40,893 nucleotides of DNA from Tieghemiomyces parasiticus (Eukaryota; Kickxellomycota; Dimargaritomycetes; Dimargaritales; Dimargaritaceae). Made by a program: the position numbers and the translations under genes. The notes under the pieces are model-generated. The model had not been told where the DNA came from. It saw only the letters and a program-made list of their open reading frames with translations, and did no database searches. Each line of letters starts with the position of its first letter. The first letter of the stretch is position 1. Location of the stretch: positions 1 through 40,893 of the forward strand of contig JANBPT010000365.1 in assembly GCA_027575765.1 (NCBI GenBank). The letters run 5' to 3'. This document shows positions 1-10,812 of the stretch, in pieces.

Positions 1-1941
1 CTATCCACACTCTGCCATTACTTTCATCCGGGCCCGACGGTTAAATATATATATATATACTTCTACATGTCTTTCCGAAAGAAAAGATATGCAACGACCG
101 CTATGTATCTTGCAACAGTGTCATCTGGTCTCTACCGGGTGGGAGCCCACATGTCACTTCACACACACACACACACATCCCTACAGGCCGTAATGTGACT
201 AATGACCCTTCCACTTGCGAAACCGTAGCCGCTCTCCTGCCGGCCTTGAAACGCTGGAAAGACAGCCTATCACGGTCCGCTATTCTGCGCAGAAACGGTC
301 ATCAGGACCTGGCGAGGAAATTGATGATGGCAGAGGCCGCCTGCTGGCAAGAGCCCGCCGCCTTCTGGCCCTTCCATCCATTGTCTTGACGGGGGGAGGG
401 CTCCAAGGTGGGAAGTCGGAATGAGGTCTTGTTAGGTGGCCCCCCCCCGGTCATTTTCACAGGGCATTAGGAGTGGGGCCAGGGGAGGGGGCGGGACAGA
501 GAGCGACTGGACAACTTACCTTGTACTTGTGACGGCCGGTGGGTGGCGAGCGGGCCTGTACAACCGAAGCTTCGGTGTTCGAGCAGGGGCCTGTCGTTTC
601 ACTCGGCCCGAGCGGGCCAGCCCCCCCCCCCGCTCGCCCTCTCTCTCTCCCTGTACAACCCAATAAATGACTGAATCTAGTCCTAATAAAGTATGGAGCG
701 TACAACAGCGCTGTGTAGAAGCGAAGCGGGAGTCAGTGCAACGTTCGGTACACAGGAGGCTAAATAGGTTAGCAACGCCCGACATCCAAGGGCTTGGCAG
801 GTGGTGGCTAACGATAAGTATATGCGCCCAATCAAATTGGCCTGGCTAAAAAAAAACAAGGTTAGCAGTTGTAAAGCAGGGTCCATACAATGCGCCTTAG
901 CAGCGGCCCCTCAATTGGCCACCTCCCCCCCCCAACCCAAAAAAAAAAATGGGGGTAGGATAAAGGGGTGGTGGTGGCCCTAGAGGGCCGGTGGGGCAGT
1001 CCACCCCGTTATTGGGTTGGCCATCTCCATTAGCCGTGGACTACAGTCAAGGGGAGGAAGTCTCGATTGTAATCGGCTACCGAGTGTAAGAAGCACTCAG
1101 GGGCCAAGAGGGCGGGGGATGGTGGGGTTACGTATATGCATGTGTAGGTGTGCGTGTGCGCATCGGCGCCGGGTTCGTAATTCCCTTTCTCCCCACTTTT
1201 TTTTTATCCTACGTCTCCGTCCGATGACCATGACCCTGGCCTGATGCCAATTTTTCCCTTCCTTTTCCTTTTCGAGGGGCGGGTTTAGCTACCTACCCTG
1301 CCCTCCCCTTTCCTTAACTCATCCTGGCCATCGTCCCACCATCGGGGGAAGGGGTAGGAATGAGTGAGTGTGCCTGTGCCCACACTGTCGGGTAGGACGC
1401 CGAGAACAGAAGGGTGGATTGGTGGCGATGGGGGGGGGGGATACCGGTTGCCCTACGATGCCGCAGTTGGACACCTCCGCTTACTCTCCCGCTCTCTCAA
1501 GTATAAATACCGGAGGATCCGCCCGCCCTACCAGACTTGTCCAACATCCACCCACTGTACAACCGTTACACTCCCGTCCGCACCATCGCTTGTTTTTTTG
1601 TCTCCACCTACCCTTACAGCCTCTGTCTCTTCCCTCCTAGCTAGTGCCTATTATTCAATATCTGCCTTTCTCACCAGCGTTTCCTGTACCTGAGCTAAAT
1701 GTTCTGCCACTGGCTTGCCCGCCATTAATATTTAACACCTTCTCCTTCCACCCGGTCCTCTCATCGTTTGACTCTTATTTAATCGACTCCCTGATCAACC
1801 CCCACTCTCCGCCACCTCTGCTTGATTAACCCTGCGTTTCCTACTCGCCTTTCGTTTACATAAGCAACCTTGCCCCTTCCTCCTGTCTCTCCCCTGTCTT
1901 TTAATCCCTCTTTACTCCATACACCCACACCCACAAACAAC
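1..1941. other. gene-poor left end and 5' region of the first kinase
   Basis: No ORF here has recognisable protein character. The stretch holds an AT repeat (45-59), a CA repeat (about 160-177), several C and G homopolymer runs (for example near 442-450 and 624-633), and from about 1500 onward a TATA box followed by a strongly C/T-rich leader running to the kinase ATG at 1942. The short ORFs are low-complexity by-products of these runs. Confidence 0.6.
1502..1509 (+). promoter_or_regulatory. TATA box candidate of the first kinase gene
   Basis: A perfect TATAAATA lies 433 bp upstream of the kinase ATG. It is followed by a pyrimidine-rich stretch without long purine runs, which is typical of a fungal core promoter and leader. 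The implied 5' leader is about 400 nt. A second AT-rich element (AATATTTAAC, 1727-1736) lies nearer the ATG and could be an alternative. No transcription start can be fixed from sequence alone. Confidence 0.45.
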
Positions 1942-3246
1942 ATGTCGGTCGCCATGCTGACAAGTAATTTTTCCAACGCTTTCGCGGCTGGTCCGACCGA
2001 GAGCACTGCCGTGTATGCCACCGCCACCCTGGTTTCTCCCGCTACCGCTCCGGCCACGGAGACCACTACCTCCTCCCCGACGAGCCGCAACCCCCTCAAG
2101 AACCTATTCAAGCGGGCAAACAAGAGTTCCTCCCCATCGACTGAAGCCCCGCGGTCTGTTGAGGTACCGTCCGTCCCGGCCTACCACCACCCCATCCGCC
2201 ACGTGCCTACGGGCTACATCCACGCCAACTACGGAGAGCCCCTCAAGCACCTAGGCTCGGGCACCGGTGGTAACGTGTATCTGCACCAGGATCCCTACAC
2301 CCAGCAGCTGTACGCCATCAAGCTCTTCACCCCGGCCACGACACTGGCCTCGGCCGTCACGCCGTCGGGCGCTCCGGCCCCCACCCAGGCCCATCTCCTC
2401 CAGCGGCTGGCCGACGAGGCGGCTGTGGGCCAGGCCCTCCGTCACCCGAATGTGATTGCCACCTACGACTACGTGCGCGAGGCCGACGGGACCTTCTACT
2501 CGGTGATGGAGTACTGCCCGGTCGACATGTTCGATATGGTGGAGTCGGGCCTCCTGACCCCGGCCGACGTGGATTGCTACTTTGTGCAACTGCTGCGCGG
2601 CGTGCACTACATGCACGCACGCGGGGTAGCCCACCGGGACCTCAAGCTGGATAACGTGTGCCTGGCCGACCGCGGACAGGTCAAGATCATCGACTTTGGC
2701 TGCACCACCGCCTTTGACGTGTACGCTCCCGTGGCCAGTGGCGTGTGTGGGTCCGACCCGTACATTGCCCCCGAGGTGTTCCACTCGGACGAGTACGACC
2801 CGCGCAAGGCCGATGTGTGGGCCCTGGCCGTCATTCTGCTTTCCATGATGTCCAACCACTTCCCGTGGGAGGTGGCCCGCTCGTCCGACCCCAACTTCCG
2901 CATGTACCTGTGCTACAAGGACGCCATCATTGACCACTGGATGGCTGCCAAGCCCCAGGCCGCCGCCACCATCAAGCGTATGCTGTCCCTGAACCCCCAA
3001 GAGCGCCCGACCACCGACGAGCTCCTCGCCGACCCGTGGGTTCAGTCCGTTCTCGTCTGCTCTGATTATTTCAAGTCTTCCTCTTCCCTGGGCGCCGGCC
3101 GCCCCGCCACCGCCGTGCTGCTGCCCCCAAGCCCTTCCCACACCCTTGTCGACTACGACTATATCTCCGACACCGACTCGACCACTTCGACCGCCGCTAG
3201 CCCCGTCGAGCCTGTCCATTACCACCACCTCCCCCAGCGGTCATAA
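1942..3246 (+). CDS. Ser/Thr protein kinase, Hal4/Sat4-Hal5/Npr1-like
   Basis: Single-exon gene of 434 aa. The start is the first ATG in the frame; the frame stays open upstream without another ATG. A Ser/Thr/Pro-rich N-terminus (about 1-90) precedes a complete kinase domain: glycine loop LGSGTGGNV (104-112), VAIK-type lysine K127, helix-C E159, HRDLKLDN (231-238), DFG (251-253), GSDPYIAPE (270-278), DVW (291-293) and R355 in subdomain XI. The 'SVMEYCPVDMF' and 'GVAHRDLKLDNV' signatures are those of the fungus-specific NPR/HAL5 family, which in yeast controls plasma-membrane transporters such as the Trk potassium and amino-acid permeases. All catalytic residues are present, so activity is expected. 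The C-terminal tail (about 375-434) is Ser/Thr-rich. The substrate is unknown. A paralogue lies at 15250-16443. The kinase call is near certain, the subfamily likely. Confidence 0.95.
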   Translation: MSVAMLTSNFSNAFAAGPTESTAVYATATLVSPATAPATETTTSSPTSRNPLKNLFKRANKSSSPSTEAPRSVEVPSVPAYHHPIRHVPTGYIHANYGEPLKHLGSGTGGNVYLHQDPYTQQLYAIKLFTPATTLASAVTPSGAPAPTQAHLLQRLADEAAVGQALRHPNVIATYDYVREADGTFYSVMEYCPVDMFDMVESGLLTPADVDCYFVQLLRGVHYMHARGVAHRDLKLDNVCLADRGQVKIIDFGCTTAFDVYAPVASGVCGSDPYIAPEVFHSDEYDPRKADVWALAVILLSMMSNHFPWEVARSSDPNFRMYLCYKDAIIDHWMAAKPQAAATIKRMLSLNPQERPTTDELLADPWVQSVLVCSDYFKSSSSLGAGRPATAVLLPPSPSHTLVDYDYISDTDSTTSTAASPVEPVHYHHLPQRS

Positions 3247-5256
3247 ATATCCCCTCTTCCACCTCCTCCTTCCGTCTATCCCCTCCCCCGCTCTTCTCCC
3301 TGTGTATTTCTACCCTAAGCAGCTGCCCCCACTTTTCTGCATTCCCCCCCCCCTCCCCTTCCCCACCACCCTATAAGCCACCCGTAGTATCCTCTGATAC
3401 TCACTGCGGATTTTTTTAATCTGATCTTGTCCTCTGGGTTCCTGCCTACTTCGACTTGTTAATTTGATCTCTCCACAACTCTCCCACTTCCCCTCCATCG
3501 TATCCCCCTTAACTACTCCTACCATTCATTGTAATATATGGCCCTTTTGTAATAATTTATCCATCCTCTTTTCTGCATCTTTGTCTTATCCTCTTCTGTG
3601 CCTTGTGGTCCCGGACTGTCAATATGCACCTTTTTTTTGACGACCTTGCCTGCCCTAGCGCGCATCGCACCAACAACGGCCTACTAACCAACATAACTAA
3701 AAAATACAAATACTCCTACCCAGTATATTTCAGTACCATCGCCTAGATGGTGCAGCGCAGTCCGTTTGTACTGCCCTAGGTGAGATGGCTGAGTGTATCC
3801 CTCACCTTCCCCGTTTGACGACGCGATGACCGCGCTTCTCTTTAATGGGAACTGGCTTCTATCGTATGCCCGGATTTTCCTTGACGCACGGTCTCGGACC
3901 GGGCATCTGGATCGTCAGAGGCAAAATTAGAGTAAGCCCGAAGGAGGGATAAGGCTGAGCAGAATATCAGGCTCATCCCGTGGCATGCCCGCTCGGTGTA
4001 ATGGTAATCGCGACCCTTTCGAAGTGCCAACGGGCGAGGAGGGGTGCCCCGGATGCCACACACACCCACACACGTACTCTTCCTCCCTTCCCGCGGTTGC
4101 TGGCTAGATTTGTCATGGACGATCACGTTCGGTATCGTGATAACTATCGGGAGGGGGGATCTCTCTTCGTCAGCTAGGAGGCACGTAATCCCACCGATAT
4201 GATGTTGATGCTCACCTAGATTCTCACCATCCCCCTTCTTCCACGTGGCAAGTAAAAGGGGACCCTGGAGACTCTTGGCGGCGTATGCTACTACAGTCAT
4301 AGCCTAAATGGAGCCACCGGCTAGAGATCTTGGCGACCACTCGATGACCCGCATCTCGACCATATTATCTCCCTCGTCGTGTGTGTGCTACCACCCCGCT
4401 GCTGCGGCGAGGGCAGGTGGTGGGCTCTTGAAGCTTATCGGAGTGTATGGCAAGGAATGGGCCCTCGGTCGTGTGACGTGATACTTGTGACTACGCCACT
4501 CTGGACACTGGCATCCACATCCGCCCACACGGAGTTCACAGTGAGCGCCTGGAATTATTCAATCACATACATTTTAGTCTTGATGTCTGATTAGGCTCCA
4601 TACCCCCGGCCCTGCTGTGACACGCAGCGCACATACTGACTTTGTTTATTTCTTTTTATTCCCTAGCCTGGGGGATGGTTGCTGCGGCGTCAATAAAGGA
4701 TCGACGTCTGCCGTATAATGATTTATGAAATGATGATAAAAGAAAAATCCTAGGCAAGGGTTAGTAGATGTATAATAAAGTAGAGCCGCTTACCTGAGTC
4801 CCTTGGCCTCAACCCGCCGTTATTCCTGGTCTTGGCATCGCTCAGCGCGTATGCCTCCGTTGTTATTTTTTGTGGAGGGGATTAGCGGGGCACACCATGT
4901 CATCTCGGCAAATTACCCGAGCCAAGGCCGGAGTATATGATTATCCTCACAGGTGTCGAATCCTCTTCGTTAAGCTTGAGTGAGTGAAGCCTGCCTGGGT
5001 ATGACGGGTGAGCAATTAGTTAGTAGTAACCACCCTCCACCACCCTCTAGCGCTCTGTAAATAAACATCATGATTGGGAGGGGGGGGCAGAGCGGAATAG
5101 ATAGCGAGGGCTGTGGGGTCAGGTGAGGGTGGAGTAGTAGTCATGGCAGGCGGGAAATCAAGGCATAGAAAAAAATATAGATAAAGCCTCAGGGATCATG
5201 TGATGTGATCGAATGCCACCGAGTCACTGAGAGGACGAAGAAGATAGTGGTGGGTG

Positions 5257-5259
<3 letters not shown>

Positions 5260-5293
<34 letters not shown>
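5260..5293. repeat. (GA)n microsatellite
   Basis: An uninterrupted GA dinucleotide repeat of 34 nt in gene-poor DNA. A second GA tract lies 1.7 kb to the right. Length polymorphism between strains is expected. No function can be read from the context. Confidence 0.97.
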
Positions 5294-5296
<3 letters not shown>

Positions 5297-5612
5297 GCGG
5301 AGTCAACTGGCGTTTAGTCATCATCGTCCGACGGCGTGTGAAGGGATCGTTAGAAACGTGCCTCAGCCCCCCTGGCCCACACTTACACACTCCTCAAAGC
5401 TACTGGACGCTGGCCAAGGCTCTCCCGCTCACCACCACCATCGCACCCTCCAAGATAATGGAGGATGCTAGTGTGCACGGTAGGGTTTCGGATCCTTCTT
5501 TTGCACCCCGCGTACACTCTCGCCAGCCAATGGCCAAACACATCCTCATCCGACCCGTAGGGGCTGACTAAAGCTACACTTCACTGTCTCTCACTCAACT
5601 CTTCCAAGGCGA

Positions 5613-5637
5613 TGTGTGTGTGTGTGTGTGTGTGTGT
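5613..5637. repeat. (TG)n microsatellite
   Basis: An uninterrupted TG repeat of 25 nt, followed by a short T run and a degenerate TG stretch up to about 5651. It lies 320 bp after the GA repeat, in gene-poor DNA. Confidence 0.97.
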
Positions 5638-6439
5638 TTTTGAGTGTGTGTGGAGCCACTTGGCCCGCTCTGGATGGTCCGCGTGTTCTTCCTCACCACC
5701 ACTTTCCAGCTGCGTAGCATAAGGTGATTCTTCTTCCGCAGTTCGTCTCTAGTGGCCTCACCTATCCCTCTCCTCCCCTCCCTTCCAGCCAAATTCCGAA
5801 GAATGGCACGTTTACCTAGACGACTAATGATTGGCCGCTCCCATCCATGTCCGGCCACTACGTCAAGGCAGTTACATACAGGTGAGGAAACTGGGGAGAG
5901 TGGTTGGTTACCCGAGATTGGTGCGTTAGACCTGGCGACGAAAAGGTTAATGGCTTGGCAGGTGGTGGGTGTCTCCACTGCCAACCGCCCCGTTTATTAT
6001 GAGGTAAATCTATAACGATTCGACCGGGGGATTGGGAGAGCGCGCGAGGTTGTTATTGGAAGGAGCCTAGGGAGTGGGGGGGGGTGGAAGACTTGGGGGG
6101 AGGGGCACCCCTCTCCCTTACCCCGCTCGCTCGGAGACTTTGGACAGATCTGAATGGCCCGTTTAACCCGTTGGTGTAAAATACCCATTGTTTCACACAT
6201 TCCCTCCGCCAGCCACCCTCATCCAGACTCCCGACACCCCTCTTCTCCCCGCCCCCTCCCTCGTTACTATTTATCCATTACGCAATAAGAGTAATTGTAC
6301 AGGGGTGTCGGGTAGTCTTTTCTTTCAAAGGCATTGTCCTGACGGGTCAGAGGGCTGTCCAATCGGTCGGCCGGTGAGTCCAGGGATCAAATTGCCGTAG
6401 CCGGGTGGGCGGTATCGCCGGACCAACCAGAAGTAGGAC

Positions 6440-6456
6440 GTGGCATGCCATGCCAC
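6440..6456. repeat. inverted repeat GTGGCAT-GCC-ATGCCAC
   Basis: A perfect 7-bp inverted repeat with a 3-nt spacer, 30 bp ahead of a small ORF at 6487. The left half plus flank (CGTGGCATGCC) also occurs near 3979-3989. This is the shape of a dimeric protein-binding site, but a chance palindrome cannot be excluded. Confidence 0.5.
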
Positions 6457-6486
6457 CTCCCCTCCTTTATTATAATTTTTCTGGCA

Positions 6487-6639
6487 ATGTCTGATTACAA
6501 AGCAGTGGATTATGAAGCTGACAGTTGGGTTGTTCAGGGCGATGGGTGCTTTATTGACACATGTGGTCTACGAACTACAAATCATGTTACCGGTGAGACA
6601 GTGTCAAGACATTATACCACCTTTGGAAGTGAATGTTAG
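6487..6639 (+). CDS. small hypothetical ORF, 50 aa, doubtful
   Basis: Not recognised. It runs from an ATG to TAG and encodes 50 residues of mixed, globular-looking composition (acidic and aromatic residues, three cysteines) rather than the low-complexity product usual for chance ORFs here. Its codons are richer in A/T at the third position than those of the confident genes. It could be a short orphan gene, one exon of a decayed gene, or chance. No splice partners were identified. Confidence 0.15.
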   Translation: MSDYKAVDYEADSWVVQGDGCFIDTCGLRTTNHVTGETVSRHYTTFGSEC

Positions 6640-7033
6640 ATAATACTCGTCTGCCAAAAGCGGTGGGCATCTAGCAAGGATATGGAAGCGTAGCACCCTA
6701 GCCATAGCATAATTCGGCCACTGCGGTATTTTTAACGGTCACTTAAACGGCTTGACTGAAGCTTGTAATGACCCCACTTTACCATGTTCATTGACCCTCT
6801 CGATCTGACAACCCTCTCCAGGCCCTTCAGGTACCCCACATTGTACACTAAAAAAGTAATCTTACATTGGTGTGACAACACACTGGTATCCCTCACACTC
6901 CGAATACATTATTTTATTTATTTTCCTACTTGTTCTGAAATTACCCACCTCCACTGCCCGATCAATAACTGTGTACCGCATTACTTTTGATGTGGGAGCT
7001 GCGTCGGGTAGTCCCGGAGGCTCCGCGACTGTG

Positions 7034-7059
7034 GAGAGAGAGAGAGAGAGAGAGAGAGA
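7034..7059. repeat. (GA)n microsatellite
   Basis: A 26-nt uninterrupted GA repeat, the second GA tract in this gene-poor interval. The flanks do not match those of the repeat at 5260, so it is not a duplicated copy. Confidence 0.97.
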
Positions 7060-7584
7060 CAATTAGATGAGCGTTGATCGTGGGCCATGTGGGAGAAAAA
7101 ATAAAGAGGGCGGAGGATCAGATGAAAGAGGAAGGACGACTGACTAAACAAAAACGAAAAACGACGAGTGACAGCCGAGAGCAAGCTCCACTAGGGAGTT
7201 CCGAGGGTTGTCCTTACAAAATAGTCGTAAGCTCGGCAACCCAGATATCGAACGGACATACGATAGTATGCAGATCAGGCGCGTAACCGGGGAGGAGGCC
7301 AGATCACGCTCCGGAAAGTAATCTTAAGCTCCCTAGAACGCATACCTGGCTTCGGTTGTATTCGTACGATAGTGTGCCGCGTACTAGCATCTGGTCTGGC
7401 GGGCTCCAGAATCCAGCTGTTTCTTACTACCAGATTCGGCTGACGGATTAACTCTGTACCTTAGCGACTAAGCTTTATCCCTCTCACTCTTGTTAGCCGG
7501 CGACTCGAGCGGGATACGGCTCAGACATGTAGTGTACATTGGTGACACAACAAAATTTAGATACATCGACAGTTCGTTTTTAAT

Positions 7585-7815
7585 CTAAAAAACGCCAATC
7601 CCAATCAACTTCAAACAACAGCTAACCTCACATGCGCCATTGGATCTTTTTACCAGGGAGAGCAAAGCAATGGAATGGTCAAGCAATTGGCAGCGACACC
7701 AGTTGCTTAATCTGGGAAGATGAAACGCAACCAGGGAGGTTCGTAGACACTCTGTATCTCTCAAAGACGAGTTAAATTGTGACCATGACATAGAATCCGA
7801 AACGCTGTACATCAT
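7585..7815 (-). CDS. small hypothetical ORF, 76 aa, doubtful
   Basis: Not recognised. It begins with two consecutive ATG codons (first at 7815) and ends in TAG. The product is Ser/Leu/Cys-rich with six cysteines and mixed composition. Codon use is A/T-richer at third positions than in the confident genes. An ORF of this length is expected by chance in several kb of 50% GC DNA, so I keep it only as a candidate orphan or exon remnant. Confidence 0.12.
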   Translation of the reverse strand: MMYSVSDSMSWSQFNSSLRDTECLRTSLVAFHLPRLSNWCRCQLLDHSIALLSLVKRSNGACEVSCCLKLIGIGVF

Positions 7816-8537
7816 GTGGTCTTCACTGATAAGGTCAGAGGCAATGGGTCTCTAGCGAAAAGACGGCCGTCCACCTTGCGAACAAAAAAAAAGAAGATAA
7901 ACAATATAAAAAAAAACCAGCAGATACCTCCACTGAAGAAGATTACTATACCGAACCAAGCCCCAAGATGCAGCTAAGGTGCCCATCGAAAGCACTGTGA
8001 GGTGGTGCACGAGACCAATGGGCTTCCGGCGTGCCGATGGGTACCTGAGCCCAATATTAAGGGAACGAGAAGGTCGGCGACGAAGAGAGTAGGTAATGTG
8101 GGAAGAGGAGGAGAGCGACTTGGCAGCAGGTGACGTGGGGGGAACCCGATCGACCTATCCTTAGGATATAGAGGGTGGAGGGGAATAATGCTAGCAGTCA
8201 GCCAGTCAGGACCCGTTCGGACACGACGGGGTGGTGATCTCCTAGGTTCTACGGGACCATATTCTAGTACACAGGCCAAGGTATGGAAGCGTGGAGTCGC
8301 TGCAAGTGAGGGGACTAAAAGCACCCCACTTTACACCCCAGAAGTAAGGGAGAGTGACAGTGCCTTTATTATTTTTTTCCGTGGACGAGAATTCAGAGTT
8401 ACCCGCTCCCCTTCCTCCCTCACCCCGATTTAACTCCAACCAGTTTAGTTCGGGTGCTCCGCGTGAAGAGGGAGGATGGCAGTGTTTGTCTTTTAGTCTA
8501 TAGTCATGGCTAACTGAAGAAGGTTGAATTTCAGTCC

Positions 8538-8562
8538 TTTTTTTTTTTTTTTGGGGGGGGGG
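8538..8562. repeat. T15-G10 homopolymer junction
   Basis: A run of 15 T is directly followed by 10 G. Such junctions are prone to slippage and sequencing error; exact lengths should be treated with caution. No gene is adjacent. Confidence 0.95.
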
Positions 8563-9706
8563 AGGTGTTCTGGATGACACATCATGCGACTGTAAACTAG
8601 CGTACATGTCAGCTGCTCAGGCCTGTAGACTGGTCTGTATTGTCACTCACTCCCTTTACTCTCACATGAGCAAACTTGACTATTCGGGAACATCCATTGT
8701 CTGCCATTGGGACATTGCACAGACAAGATGGGGTGGGAAGTATCATGCTGAGCTTACCCGGACGCGACACCGTTGCGGATCATGGAAATGGTGACGGTTT
8801 ACTTATCTATTTTAAGCGCAGACCGTGCGGTGGTAGGTAGGAACCTGGGGTAATCGGTATGGTGTTGAGCCTCAGCACACCACTTAACCAGGAACCTTAA
8901 CTGGGAATAGGTTCACCCGCGAGTAGTATAATCGCGGTATGCTACTTTATCGGTAGCCACCACCACTCGAGGTATTGTCACGAGCTACTTACGACAGCGA
9001 CTCCGCTAAATCGTAAACCTCGCCCCAACACCAAGTTCCTGCTCGGTTGGAACCCAAGGAGTGCCGGCTAATGTCTTATTAAAAATAGCTGGCGTTCATT
9101 CATACTAATAAAATGCACCGACGTTGCTAACTATCCTTAAGTTTCACTGCGTAAAAGCACGACGATGTTAAATAAAGTGGCGTAAAATAGCGAGGTCTTT
9201 CATGAAGATGCGCCATCGCTTGTTCTTATAGCCGGTCTAATCGCGTGGAAGGTATTGGGATTAGTCATCGGCAAGGTGACTCTAGTCGAGGTCTGTGTAA
9301 TGAATAATAAAAATATTCAATGATTAGTGGGGTATTTTTGTAATGGTTATTTTTGTTAAGGTAGCAAAGGGTACAGGGCCGGGTTGAAGATGGTAAAGGC
9401 TGAGATAAACTACGGCCTGACACCCTTGTTCTCGATAGCAACCAGGAGTGTGACTGGCGATTGGTGGCTGTCGACGCCTGGATTTCAGCTACCACATTTG
9501 CGACGTTGTTTGGGATAAGGTTGGGGGCCAAGAGAGAGCTGCCTGACTCATAAATACATAATGGGCTGGTCTAAGAAAATTTTACATAATGGAGGCACAT
9601 ATACACCACGCTGATGCATTAGCATGGTTATCTTTTACTAGGCAGAAACCAGGAGAAGTCAGGACAATTAGAATCCAGCCAAGCCGAAAAGTTTTGCAAA
9701 GGAATT

Positions 9707-9711
9707 AAAAA
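9707..9711 (-). terminator. Pol III terminator of tRNA-Gly
   Basis: Five T residues on the minus strand, two nucleotides past the discriminator base. This is the normal position and form of an RNA polymerase III stop signal. Confidence 0.85.
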
Positions 9712-9713
9712 TG

Positions 9714-9784
9714 TGCGCAGACGGGGAATCGAACCCCGGTCTATCGCGTGGCAGGCGATAATTATACCACTAAACCATCTGCGC
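9714..9784 (-). tRNA. tRNA-Gly (anticodon GCC)
   Basis: Read on the minus strand, this 71-nt unit folds into a full cloverleaf. The 7-bp acceptor stem is GCGCAGA/TCTGCGC with discriminator A. The D arm contains the A box (TGGTTTAGTGGT). The anticodon stem is ATCGC/GCGAT with loop CTGCCAC, giving anticodon GCC. The T arm is CGGGG-TTCGATT-CCCCG and carries the B box. There is no intron. A TTTTT RNA polymerase III terminator follows immediately (9707-9711 on the plus strand as AAAAA). It is divergent from the KIAA1143-like gene, 203 bp away. Confidence 0.97.
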
Positions 9785-9987
9785 TTCACTTGAAAATGGT
9801 TTTCCAATATAAGCTAAATAACTTTAAATAATATATCTGATTGATTTTGTAGGCCAGCTCTCACCAGTCCTGATGCCATTGATTTCACTGTTATATTTTG
9901 GTCCAGCTGGTACTATGATTTAGCCGTCGAACTTTTTAGTTCATTACGGCCTTGTTATTTCCCGTGTTCCAGCGACTTACTTTCACC

Positions 9988-10812
9988 ATGCCACCCAAAA
10001 AGCTCACGCCGTACCAGTTTAAGTCCGGATTACAGTTCAAGCATGAGATGCCCTCCTTTCTTAAGACCATGTACAGTGAGGTTGGTGTTGCCCAACCCCA
10101 TCGCAATGCCTCATGCGGTGCTGACGGCGACGACGACTCAGATGCCGAGCCTGTACCTGTCACTCTACCTGGTGCGAGCAAGTCACTCAGCGATCCGGCC
10201 AACCGCGACGCTTCCCTAGGCGACGGGACCGATGAGGATGATGACGGCGGGGTGGATGACGACGACCTACCGCAAATCGACGTGGACCTGAGCGATTTGC
10301 CTCCCGCGGAGGTGGCCGCTTACCTTGAGGCACGGAAACGTACTCGCGCAGCTAAGCGGAAGAAGTCCGACATTGGGGCTGAAACTGAGGAGCCAGTAGG
10401 TAAGTTTGTTAACAAACTCGATCTTATTAACTACAACGTGTGGCCGATTTTAGCCGTGCTACTGCATCTTAAGGAAACTGTCCTCCGCCATCGTCTTTGT
10501 GCGACTGGGAATGTGCATCTAACTAATTTTTGTTGAGACCCCTGTTATATATATATATCTATACCATTAATATACCTCACCCCGCTCACGGCAGCTGGCC
10601 ACAGCGATGATGGCGGGCCGTCCCAGGTCGTTTTCCGGCCGAAGAAGTCCCGAAAGCCTACATCAGAGCGCCCCCCGAAGGTCAGCGCCTCCTCCGAAGC
10701 GAACGCTGGCGACAAACCAACGAAAGATAAGAGTCAAGCAAAATCGAAACGGGCCAAGAAATCCGGAAAAGCTACTAACCTCCACCAGCTCTCTTTTGCG
10801 GAGGAGCTATAA
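9988..10812 (+). CDS. KIAA1143/DUF4604-like nuclear protein, two exons
   Basis: The gene model joins 9988-10399 and 10595-10812, giving 209 aa. The start is the first ATG in the frame, in a good context (caccATGcc). The intron has donor GTAAGT at 10400 and acceptor CAG ending at 10594; joining in phase 1 restores one open frame. The N-terminus carries the family signature (FKHEMPSFLKTMYSEVG, about 14-30), comparable to 'EPAFLARFKERVG' in human KIAA1143. A long Asp-rich acidic stretch (about 85-100) and a basic Lys/Arg region follow. The second exon supplies 'QVVFRPKK' and the C-terminal 'LSFAEEL', matching the family's conserved ends. The biochemical function is not established; the basic segments suggest a nuclear protein. 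Reading through the intron gives a wrong C-terminus ending near 10536. Confidence 0.85.

Larger units (their letters stand above)
3247..9713. other. gene-poor interval with microsatellites
   Basis: About 6.5 kb without a recognisable gene. The first 300-400 bp are C/T-rich and AT-rich and probably carry the kinase 3' UTR. The rest holds a GA repeat (5260-5293), a GT repeat (5613-5637), a second GA repeat (7034-7059), a T15G10 run (8538-8562), an inverted repeat (6440-6456), and two small ORFs of uncertain status (6487-6639 + and 7585-7815 -). I see no transposase, reverse transcriptase or rRNA signal. Confidence 0.6.

Noticed and set aside
2251..3228. 325-codon antisense ORF across the first kinase
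   Set aside because: It is a shadow of GC-rich third positions in the kinase gene; the product is Gly/Val/His-rich and resembles no protein.
3980..4050. tRNA-like stretch (GTGTAATGGTAATCGCGA)
   Set aside because: It resembles a D arm, but there is no T arm with a GGTTCGA box and no 7-bp acceptor pairing.
4725..4800. Box C/D snoRNA candidate (ATGATGA ... CTGA)
   Set aside because: The boxes are spaced plausibly, but no terminal stem pairs outside them, and such short motifs are common by chance.
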